From NCBI GenBank assembly GCA_009781005.1, contig WQYX01000017.1, positions 1-64,000 of the forward strand: a stretch of DNA of 64,000 bases, read 5' to 3'. Origin of the DNA: Polyangiaceae bacterium. GTDB taxonomy: Bacteria; Myxococcota_A; Polyangia; Polyangiales; Polyangiaceae. Shown here piece after piece: positions 1 to 6,219 of the stretch. How positions within the stretch are numbered: position 1 is the first letter of the stretch; each line of letters begins with the position of its first letter. The notes below the pieces were generated by a model. The model saw only the letters and a list, made by a program, of their open reading frames with translations, ran no database searches and was not told where the DNA came from. The translations under genes were made by a program, and so were the position numbers.

Positions 1-97
1 GATCACGGTTGATCGTCTCTTGCAACCTACTTCGTTATCGGACCCTGCCATGGGTCCAACCCCCGTTCTCCATGACAAATCGACTTGTGTAGGATCC

Positions 98-186
98 TGA
101 GGGCAGGCCCCCGTGCCTGCCCTTCTGATCGATCCGTCAAATGCGTTTGTGTAGGGGCGGGCCCCCGTGCCTGCCCTTCTGATCGA
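98..186. repeat. Two copies of a short GC-rich palindromic repeat
   Basis: Two direct copies (101-122 and 155-176) of a hairpin with arms close to GGGCAGGC and GCCTGCCC around a CCCCGT centre, each followed by TTCTGATCGAT. They are about 54 bp apart. A related hairpin lies at 54292-54319. Only two units are present, so this is a dispersed palindromic repeat rather than a CRISPR array. The second copy lies just downstream of, and runs into the tail of, the minus-strand membrane protein gene and could act as a transcript 3' end. Confidence 0.6.
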
Positions 187-652
187 TTCGTACCCTGCGC
201 ACGAGCAGAGCGACGATGACCAGATTGACGCCGAGGACGAAGAGACGCGTCCACACCCTATGGTGAACGTAGCCAAGGACCTCGAACGGCAGGAGAGAGC
301 CGGTCGTAAAGACGACGACCCACGGTCCCCACCAACGATTGCGCCAGAGGGCCCATGCTTCGAAGGCGCAAAGAACGCTGTCGCTTGCGAGCGCCACGGC
401 CGTAAGAAAGACACCGCGGGGCGTGGTCGCACGAACGAAAAACTCGGCAAGCGCGATGCTCCATCCGCTCGAGACGTGGCGGCGGAGGACGTGGGCGAGC
501 TCGCCGAGACGACTCGACCAGTGGTTGACCACGCTCAGCCAAAGCAAAAGCGCGAACGCGAACTCGAGCGCGCCCTTGATTAGCTTGTAGCCGGCGATCG
601 CTCGCTGCTCGGCGCTCGCGCGGGCGAGCTCGTGGGACGTGCTGCCGATCAC
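137..652 (-). CDS. DUF2127-like small membrane protein
   Basis: About 171 aa with several hydrophobic helices (LEFAFALLLWLSVV near the N-terminus, a central alanine/valine-rich helix, and two C-terminal helices ending in NLVIVALLVRRVR). The YKLIKGALEF stretch near the start resembles the opening of DUF2127 inner-membrane proteins, whose function is unknown. I prefer the GTG at 652 to the ATG at 706, because a start at 706 would put the first codons inside the strong hairpin at 663-697. It follows the GH5 gene on the same strand but is separated from it by that hairpin. The C-terminal residues RHGGPPLHKRI are encoded by the palindromic repeat at 151-186, so the tail may have been altered by repeat insertion. 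Confidence 0.6.
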   Translation of the reverse strand: MIGSTSHELARASAEQRAIAGYKLIKGALEFAFALLLWLSVVNHWSSRLGELAHVLRRHVSSGWSIALAEFFVRATTPRGVFLTAVALASDSVLCAFEAWALWRNRWWGPWVVVFTTGSLLPFEVLGYVHHRVWTRLFVLGVNLVIVALLVRRVRIDQKGRHGGPPLHKRI

Positions 653-662
653 CCTTAACGCG

Positions 663-697
663 CTGCACCGGGCGGTCCAAAGGACCGCCCGGTGCAG
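663..697 (-). terminator. Perfect 16-bp hairpin between the GH5 and DUF2127 genes
   Basis: The arms CTGCACCGGGCGGTCC (663-678) and GGACCGCCCGGTGCAG (682-697) are perfectly complementary around an AAA loop. It lies 27 bp beyond the stop of the GH5 gene. No T-tract follows on the minus strand, so it is a candidate terminator or RNA-stabilising hairpin rather than a textbook intrinsic terminator. Confidence 0.5.
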
Positions 698-723
698 GCG
701 ACGCATATCTTGAAGGCCGGGTG

Positions 724-1878
724 TTAACTATCGGACTTCAAGTATGGCGTGAGCCAGGCCATCTGCGGGCGATCCTGGTTGTTCTGCGGCTCGAGGCTGA
801 AGCCGTAATCGCCCCATCCCGGACCTGCGGCCCACCAGAGCCAGCCTTGGATGACGTCGCTGTCCGTCATCATGGTCTCGACCATGTCCTTCACGGCAGC
901 GTTGCACGTGGCATCGTTGCGGCCGGCGAACTCGCCAACGAAGCCCTTTTTACCGTTCTGGCGGAGCCAGTCGATCCACTGGGCAAGACGCTCGCTGCCG
1001 ATGGTGGTGCTGACGCACGGGCTGCTGGCACTGCCGGCCGAGTTATCGTCGAGGTACTGGTGCACCTCGAAGAGGGAGTTGTTCATGGGGTCATTGATTT
1101 GCAGCATGGCCACGGCGTTCGAGACTCCGCCCGTGTCGTCGTACCAGCTATGCGCACCCGTCCAGTTGTTGCCTGGAACGATGATCGTATTGGTTGCGCC
1201 TGCGTTTCGAATGGCTGAAATTGCAGCATTGGCGGCGCCGACCCACTGGAGCGTGGGGAGGTCGTGCGGTTCGTTGACGAGATTGAACATCACGTTCTCG
1301 TTGCCGGCGTAATGCGTCGCGAGCCGCTGCCAGAGGTTGGCGAAGACGGAGTTCGGAACTTGGTCCGAGCCAACCGTCTGCTCGTAATAGCGCGCGTAAT
1401 TGTGCGGGTTGAGAATGACGTGCGCGCCCTTCGAGGTCGCGTACGTCACGAGCGCGTCGAGCTTGTTGAAGTACGCTGAATCGAACTCGCCGTTGGCAGT
1501 TGGCTGCAAACGCTCCCACAAAAAGCTGATACGGAACGTGTTCATACCCTTCGAGAGGAAGTAGTCGACCTCGTCGGTCGTCGGGAACTGGTAGTCCGTG
1601 CCCTCCTGACCGGGGATCGCCTCACCCCATTCGGCACCCGATAGATTGATGCCGCGGAACGGAACGGCACCGTCGAAGGTCGTTGCCTTCATCTTCGAGT
1701 TCGAGTCCGAAGCTGCCTTTTGCGTGGGGCCCGTCGACGTCACGCCCGTGTCGTTGCTCGAATCGGCGGAGGCGCCGTCTGCAGATCCGCAGCCTGCGAC
1801 GGCGGCAAGAGCGCAAACGGAGACAGCCACACTGGCGTGCTTTTTATTGAGGAATCGGGTGAACGAAGAAAACTTCAT
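724..1878 (-). CDS. Secreted GH5-family endoglucanase-like glycoside hydrolase (lipoprotein)
   Basis: About 384 aa. The start at 1878 gives a basic N-terminus followed by a hydrophobic segment and a lipobox-like AAVAGC, so a lipoprotein signal peptide is expected, then a Ser/Asp/Thr-rich linker. The catalytic domain shows GH5 hallmarks: FRISFLWERLQP after the first strands, NLVNEPHD containing the acid/base Glu, and FVGEFAGRND near the C-terminus with the nucleophile Glu, followed by GWLWWAAGPGWGDYGF. GH5 enzymes of this layout cleave beta-1,4-glucans by a retaining mechanism. The exact substrate cannot be read here. An in-frame start 16 codons upstream (1926) is possible but would put a non-signal sequence in front of the signal peptide. 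Confidence 0.88.
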   Translation of the reverse strand: MKFSSFTRFLNKKHASVAVSVCALAAVAGCGSADGASADSSNDTGVTSTGPTQKAASDSNSKMKATTFDGAVPFRGINLSGAEWGEAIPGQEGTDYQFPTTDEVDYFLSKGMNTFRISFLWERLQPTANGEFDSAYFNKLDALVTYATSKGAHVILNPHNYARYYEQTVGSDQVPNSVFANLWQRLATHYAGNENVMFNLVNEPHDLPTLQWVGAANAAISAIRNAGATNTIIVPGNNWTGAHSWYDDTGGVSNAVAMLQINDPMNNSLFEVHQYLDDNSAGSASSPCVSTTIGSERLAQWIDWLRQNGKKGFVGEFAGRNDATCNAAVKDMVETMMTDSDVIQGWLWWAAGPGWGDYGFSLEPQNNQDRPQMAWLTPYLKSDS

Positions 1879-2244
1879 GCTGTGGTTGGCTCTCTGACGG
1901 TTTGAGGTCAAAACGAGCACGGGCACCCCATCCTCCGCACACCGGCGTGGAGGTGAGGTGCTCGATCTCGCCGCGAAGACCGCGCATGACGTGGTCTCCG
2001 CGAGATCAGATCAACGCAACGGGCGCAGCCTGATCGGATTCGGGTCGGTGCCGTTCAACCGGCCGTCGACCATTCAGACGAGTGCAGCACGCATCCGCCG
2101 ATGCGCAAAGCGCGGCCGAGGAATTAGGAGCGAGAATGGAGACGCATAGCGCACACGCGCGCCGGACCGATGCGTGCACAATGCACGGTCTTGGACACAC
2201 AAAATCTGGGCTTTTCTGGATATTTGGTAGGGTTCGTGGTGACC
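1879..2244. other. Intergenic region between divergent GH5 and lipoprotein genes
   Basis: About 366 bp between two genes transcribed away from each other, so promoters for both should lie here. I see no ORF with recognisable features and no confident -35/-10 pair. An imperfect palindrome GTGCACAATGCAC near 2173-2185 is the only notable structure. Confidence 0.4.
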
Positions 2245-2757
2245 ATGATGCGGAGGTCCCTCGCACCCATTCTTGTTTCGCACGTCGTGCTCGCAGTCAT
2301 CGTGAATGGCTGCGCCGGCGCCGAGGACGAGACGACGAACAACGGTCGCGTATGCACGGACATCGGATGCGCCTACGCATCAACGCTCGATGCGCGCATC
2401 GCAGCAAGTCCGGCCGAACTCGACGGCGCCACGGTGACCGCATGCTGGAGAGAGACGTGCGCAAGCGCGCTCCTTCCCGCATTCGACGAGCACGGGGTGG
2501 CGGCCTTCGTGATGGTTGCAGATGGCGTCTTCGGGCAAGGCACGATCGAGGACGACGGCGACGACACCATGCACGTGCAGATCGCACTCGAACCTCCCGC
2601 AGACTTGGTTGACGGTGACCTTTATCGGCTTCGCGTGATCGACGCGGGCGGACGAATCTTGCTCGATGGGCAGAAGACGACAACGTACGTGATCACCCAT
2701 CCGAACGGGCCTGAGTGCGACCCGACATGCCACTTCGCGACAGTCAGCTTCGACTGA
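2245..2757 (+). CDS. Hypothetical lipoprotein
   Basis: About 170 aa. The start at 2245 (MMRRSLAPIL) opens a signal peptide that ends at VNGC, a plausible lipobox, followed by an acidic linker and cysteine-containing segments (VCTDIGCAYA, TACWRETCA, PECDPTCHF). The body has alternating hydrophobic and charged residues compatible with a beta-sandwich. I do not recognise the family. The six or more cysteines after the lipobox suggest disulphides and an extracytoplasmic location. The stop codon directly touches a fragment of a dispersed repeat at 2758. Confidence 0.55.
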   Translation: MMRRSLAPILVSHVVLAVIVNGCAGAEDETTNNGRVCTDIGCAYASTLDARIAASPAELDGATVTACWRETCASALLPAFDEHGVAAFVMVADGVFGQGTIEDDGDDTMHVQIALEPPADLVDGDLYRLRVIDAGGRILLDGQKTTTYVITHPNGPECDPTCHFATVSFD

Positions 2758-2810
2758 CCGCTTTCGATTTGACACGTAGGACCGCTTTCAAGTTGACGCG
2801 AGGTCGAGGC
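2758..2810 (+). repeat. Deletion derivative of dispersed repeat family C
   Basis: Holds both ends of the roughly 118-bp family C repeat (full copies at 41562-41680 and 59791-59908) with the middle missing: CCGCTTTCGATTTGAC and then ACCGCTTTCAAGTTGACG followed by CGAGGTCGAGGC. The two terminal motifs are nearly adjacent here, as expected after an internal deletion. Confidence 0.65.
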
Positions 2811-2854
2811 ATGAGAGGTGCTTCGTGGCGGCGCGACCATTCAGGAGGATTCTC

Positions 2855-3358
2855 GTGAAACAAACGCCCATCGTCGCACTCGATCACATCAGCGTTCCCG
2901 TTCGCGATCTCGAGGTCGCTCGCAAGTTCTACGGAACTGCGCTCGGAGCTCTCGGCATGCGCATCAACATGGAAGTGTCGAACGCCTTCGGCATGGGCTC
3001 CAAGAAAGAGAAAATCTTCTGGCTGGTGAAGGACAAGAAGGCCGCTGGCGAGGGTCACTATGCACTTCGCGTAAAGAACCGCGAAGAAGTCAACGCCTTC
3101 CACTCTGCGGCACTCAACGCGGGTGGCAAGAGCAACGGCAAGCCGGGCCTGCGTCCCGCCTACGGCCCGAACTACTACGCCGCGTTCGTGCGCGATCGCG
3201 AAGGCAACAACATCGAGGTCGTCTGCTACGCGCGCGGTGTGACGAGCGCAACCCCGCCACGCAAGACGGCAACTGCATCACGAACGCGTACCAAGTCGCC
3301 TGCGTCATCCACCAAGCGAACCACTGCCGCTCGCTCCGTCGGCCAGCGTAATAAATAG
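2855..3358 (+). CDS. VOC-family (glyoxalase/bleomycin-resistance fold) protein
   Basis: About 167 aa. The GTG start at 2855 is chosen because AGGAGG lies 6 bp upstream (2843-2848). The sequence opens with LDHISVPVRDLEVARKFYGTALGALGM, typical of the first beta-alpha-beta unit of the vicinal oxygen chelate fold with a metal-ligand His. It ends the domain with YYAAFVRDREGNNIEVVCYA, carrying the closing Glu ligand. Such proteins are dioxygenases, glyoxalases or resistance proteins; the substrate cannot be told. A basic Thr/Arg/Ser-rich tail of about 40 residues follows the domain and is unusual for a stand-alone VOC protein. Confidence 0.82.
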   Translation: MKQTPIVALDHISVPVRDLEVARKFYGTALGALGMRINMEVSNAFGMGSKKEKIFWLVKDKKAAGEGHYALRVKNREEVNAFHSAALNAGGKSNGKPGLRPAYGPNYYAAFVRDREGNNIEVVCYARGVTSATPPRKTATASRTRTKSPASSTKRTTAARSVGQRNK

Positions 3359-3384
3359 CTTCTCGTCCAGAATTCAGGGGCAAG

Positions 3385-3560
3385 CGCGGGGCGGGCCTGT
3401 CCCTGGATTCCGGACCGAGGCGGCGAGAGCGCGTTTTGCGCGGGATTCGAGGCGCGAGGAGGAGGCGTACTGGAGTACGTCGACGACGAGCAACGAAGAA
3501 GACCGCCAAAACCCGCCGAGTCCGCCGACGTGGAGTCGAATTCAGGGACAGGCCCCAGCC
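3385..3560. repeat. Inverted-repeat element upstream of nrfHA
   Basis: A segment bounded by inverted copies of a CCTGTCCCTG(A/G)ATTC motif (left near 3396-3411, right near 3537-3553 reading GAATTCAGGGACAGG), with a GC-rich interior and no ORF. It abuts a family A palindrome to its right. I did not find a second full copy in the window, so the boundaries are approximate. Confidence 0.4.
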
Positions 3561-3706
3561 CGGACAATTCATGACGCGATTGCGGTAGAAGGCCGAGACC
3601 GCAGCGAGAAGGGCGCACGCCGTACCGCAGGACCGAGGCGTACTGTACGTACGCCGCAGGTCCGAGGAGCGCCGTACGACCTTCGCAGCAAGAGGATCGG
3701 CTCTTC
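3558..3706 (+). repeat. Family A palindromic element, truncated copy A1
   Basis: Closely matches the copy at 28989-29163 and, reversed, the complete copy at 12114-12290. It contains ATGACGCGATTGCGGTAGAA, the internal near-palindrome GGCGTACTGTACGTACGCC, and the closing TCGG..TCTTCTA. The right terminal inverted repeat is missing; the sequence passes straight into a family B terminus at 3707. Not coding. Confidence 0.75.
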
Positions 3707-3745
3707 TAAGAGCGTGTTCGCCAGGGGCCGGCCCCGACGCTCTTC
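3707..3745 (+). repeat. Mini derivative of family B element
   Basis: TAA then GAGCGTG (3710-3716) at the left and GACGCTC (3736-3742) at the right, the terminal inverted repeats of family B, around a short GC-rich core GGGGCCGGCCCC. The roughly 142-bp interior of full copies is missing. It lies just 4 bp left of the FNR-like box of nrfHA. Confidence 0.5.
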
Positions 3746-3748
3746 CAA

Positions 3749-3789
3749 TTGACTACGCTCAATCGACTCTAAAGGGCGCAAGGTATACT
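3749..3789 (+). promoter_or_regulatory. Predicted nrfHA promoter with FNR/CRP-like box
   Basis: TTGACTACGCTCAA (3749-3762) fits the FNR pattern TTGAY-N4-RTCAA except one inner base. A good -10 hexamer, TATACT, lies at 3784-3789. If transcription starts about 7 bp after the -10, the box is centred near -40, where class II FNR activators bind in place of a -35 element, and no good -35 is visible. This fits anaerobic control of nitrite ammonification. The regulator is not in the window. Confidence 0.5.
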
Positions 3790-3825
3790 GAGGAGCGCGA
3801 CTTTCCTCCACCGAGGAGGTGTTAC

Positions 3826-4407
3826 GTGTCCGAGCAATCGTCCCGTGGTTTCTTCAAGGGCATTCTCAACGCCTTACCAAACAAACTCATCGTCCCGCTG
3901 GTTCTACTTGGCGGGGTCGCGTTAGGGCTTGGTGCCTACAACGTACACGTATCGCGGACGCTCTCGTACCTCAGCAACGACTCTGCCCCCTGCGTCAACT
4001 GCCACATCATGTCCGCGGCCTACCAGTCGTGGGACAGAAGTTCGCATTCGAAGTGGACGAACTGCAAGGACTGCCATGTCCCGCACGACAGCAAGCTGTC
4101 TGGGTTGTGGTTCGAAGCGAAGGACGGACTTCACCACGCTGCCGTGTTCATCGAGGGGGGAGAGCCACCCGCTCCGCGACCGGTCCCGGCGTCCGCGAAA
4201 GTCATTCAGGAAAACTGTGTTCGCTGCCATACCCAGCTCACCACGGCAGTGGTGAGGGCAGGCAAGGCGACGCCCAACGATATCCAACACGGTCGTGAGC
4301 AGGCTTGTTGGGACTGCCACAGGCACGTGCCGCACACCAAAAATAGCGGGCTAGCTTCAGCGCCGAACGCCCGCGTGCCCATGCCGCCTGTTTCGCCCCT
4401 GCAGTAG
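3826..4407 (+). CDS. nrfH: Cytochrome c nitrite reductase small subunit NrfH
   Basis: 193 aa with a GTG start and GAGGAGGT at 3813-3820. A single N-terminal membrane anchor (residues about 21-37) precedes four haem-binding motifs: CVNCH (56-60), CKDCH (80-84), CVRCH (131-135) and CWDCH (161-165). The first is followed by IM, matching the NrfH haem 1 pattern CxxCHxM in which Met is an axial ligand. NrfH is the NapC/NirT-type quinol dehydrogenase that anchors NrfA on the periplasmic side of the membrane and passes electrons from menaquinol. nrfA follows 36 bp downstream. A Pro/Ser-rich C-terminal tail extends beyond the last haem. Confidence 0.95.
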   Translation: MSEQSSRGFFKGILNALPNKLIVPLVLLGGVALGLGAYNVHVSRTLSYLSNDSAPCVNCHIMSAAYQSWDRSSHSKWTNCKDCHVPHDSKLSGLWFEAKDGLHHAAVFIEGGEPPAPRPVPASAKVIQENCVRCHTQLTTAVVRAGKATPNDIQHGREQACWDCHRHVPHTKNSGLASAPNARVPMPPVSPLQ

Positions 4408-4443
4408 CGGCAGAGCTCGTCTAGTCATTGGGAGTACAACATT

Positions 4444-6084
4444 ATGAGTAAACTCGCCGAAACCATCAAACGCAGACCATTCCTTGGCTGGCTCTCTTTA
4501 CTCGTTGTCGCGGCAGTCGTCTTCGTGCTCGGGCTGCTCGCAGCTCGCATCACGGCTAGGCGCGCGGAGATCGCCGCTGCCTCCACCAACGTGAGGGAAC
4601 CTATCGTCAGCACTGCACCCACTTTCGTGCCTTCCCAGGAGCCATCCAAAGATCACGACAAGATGAAAGTGGAGATCGCCAAAACCACGCCTGGCATTGA
4701 AGGGCGCAATGACAAATGGGGAATCAATTACCTGCGTGAGTACAGCACCTGGAAGAAAACCAGGGAAACGGACTTCAAAAGCAAGCATCTCGGCAACGCC
4801 GAGGACGACGTGCTCGAAGACAGACCAAACATGGTCGTGCTCTGGGCCGGATACGCATTCTCACGTGATTATTCCGCCCCGCGGGGCCACTGGAATGCGA
4901 TCCACGATATGCGCAAATCGTTGCGCACGGGCGCACCCGGTGTGGGTGAAAACAAAGATTTACAGCCCGCAACCTGCTGGACCTGCAAGAGCCCGGACGT
5001 CCCACGCAAGATGCAGGAGATGGGCGTCGGGAAATTTTACAGTTCCAAATGGAGCTCACTGGGACACGATATCGTGAATCCCATAGGTTGCGGGGATTGC
5101 CACGATCCCAAGACGATGAACCTCACCATCACCCGCCCGGCGCTGGTTGAAGCCTTCAAACGGCGGGGTGAAGACGTCACCACGTCATCCCCGAACGAGA
5201 TGCGTTCTCTCGTCTGCGCCCAATGCCACGTCGAGTACTATTTCGGCGAAGGCGACAACAAATACCTGACGTTCCCGTGGGACAAGGGACTTACCGTCGA
5301 GGACGCAGAACAGTACTATGACCAGCCTATTTTCGGCGAAAAGAAAGAGCCGTACAAGGACTGGGTGCATGCCCTGAGCAAGGCTCCCATGCTCAAAGCG
5401 CAACATCCGGATTGGGAGCTTTACAAGATGGGCACACACGGCAAGCGCGGTGTTTCGTGCGCCGACTGCCACATGCCTTACGTGGCTGAAGGCGGTGTCA
5501 AGTTTTCCAATCACCAGATCATGAGCCCGCTCAAGAACGTTGCCAGGGCCTGCCAAAACTGTCACCGCGACAGCGAGGAAAACCTAAAGAGTTACGTCTA
5601 TTTCAATCAAGACAAGGTCCTTGAAATACGCAATCGCGTCGAACCCGAGCTCGCCAAGGCACACATCATGACAAAGGCGCTCTTGGATAGCGGAAAGGTG
5701 ACTGCCGACAGCGAAGAAATTAAGCCCGTGCATAAACTGCTCCGTGAGGCCGGCTGGCGTTGGGATTATGGTGTCGCCTCTCACGGCGCTTCTTTCCACG
5801 CGCCGGTGGAAACGGCACGCATCCTCTCGGGTGCGCTTGACAGAAGTCTGCTCGCACAGATCGAGGTGCAAAAGCTGCTCACCAAATATGGTGTGCCCGC
5901 GGTGACCTTCCCCGACCTCGATCACTGGAAGAAGGCAGACGCGCAGAAGTATATCGGGCTCAACCCGGATAAACTCAACGCCGACAAGGCAGAATTCATG
6001 AAGACGATCGTCCCCGGCTGGATCGAGAAGGCCAAGGCCGACGGCAAATTGACAGAGCCTGATCTGCTGAATCAATACAAGTAG
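4444..6084 (+). CDS. nrfA: Ammonia-forming cytochrome c nitrite reductase NrfA
   Basis: 546 aa pentahaem enzyme reducing nitrite to ammonium with six electrons in the periplasm. The catalytic haem motif is CWTCK (178-182), with Lys replacing His as in classical NrfA. CxxCH motifs follow at 216-220 (CGDCH), 258-262 (CAQCH), 339-343 (CADCH) and 370-374 (CQNCH). HVEYY (262-266) and SNHQIMSP (His357) provide the expected active-site Tyr and His. The N-terminal helix (about 13-34) is hydrophobic but ends LLAARITARRAE with no clear cleavage site, so it may be a retained anchor. It is the second gene of the nrfHA operon and is followed by an intrinsic terminator. Confidence 0.97.
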   Translation: MSKLAETIKRRPFLGWLSLLVVAAVVFVLGLLAARITARRAEIAAASTNVREPIVSTAPTFVPSQEPSKDHDKMKVEIAKTTPGIEGRNDKWGINYLREYSTWKKTRETDFKSKHLGNAEDDVLEDRPNMVVLWAGYAFSRDYSAPRGHWNAIHDMRKSLRTGAPGVGENKDLQPATCWTCKSPDVPRKMQEMGVGKFYSSKWSSLGHDIVNPIGCGDCHDPKTMNLTITRPALVEAFKRRGEDVTTSSPNEMRSLVCAQCHVEYYFGEGDNKYLTFPWDKGLTVEDAEQYYDQPIFGEKKEPYKDWVHALSKAPMLKAQHPDWELYKMGTHGKRGVSCADCHMPYVAEGGVKFSNHQIMSPLKNVARACQNCHRDSEENLKSYVYFNQDKVLEIRNRVEPELAKAHIMTKALLDSGKVTADSEEIKPVHKLLREAGWRWDYGVASHGASFHAPVETARILSGALDRSLLAQIEVQKLLTKYGVPAVTFPDLDHWKKADAQKYIGLNPDKLNADKAEFMKTIVPGWIEKAKADGKLTEPDLLNQYK

Positions 6085-6123
6085 AAGGGGCTGCCGCGCA
6101 TGACTGCGCGGCGGTTAACAGCC

Positions 6124-6155
6124 AAGAATACCCGCCTTCCGCGGGTATTCTTTTT
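6124..6155 (+). terminator. Intrinsic terminator of nrfHA
   Basis: A 12-bp perfect stem, AAGAATACCCGC (6124-6135) with GCGGGTATTCTT (6141-6152), a five-base loop CTTCC, and a run of T residues. A second small hairpin (CCGCGC/GCGCGG) lies just before it near 6094-6112. Confidence 0.9.
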
Positions 6156-6164
6156 CCATCACCG

Positions 6165-6199
6165 GCCACTTTCGATTTGAGGGCGATCTCCTCGTTGGC
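6165..6199 (+). repeat. Fragment of dispersed repeat family C
   Basis: ACTTTCGATTTG followed by GCGATCTCCTCGTTGG matches one end of the full family C copy at 59791 with a few mismatches. It lies between the nrfA terminator and the 3' end of brxL. Confidence 0.5.
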
Positions 6200-6219
6200 C
6201 AAACCGGCCTTCAACCAGC

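Noticed and set aside
98-186. Possible CRISPR-like direct repeats
   Set aside because: Only two units, internally palindromic and GC-rich, with no cas gene in the window; a related single copy occurs elsewhere.
3755-3789. TTGACT at 3749 as a sigma70 -35 element for nrfHA
   Set aside because: It is 29 bp from the -10 hexamer, too far for a -35/-10 pair; the symmetric TTGAC-N4-CTCAA reading fits an activator site better.
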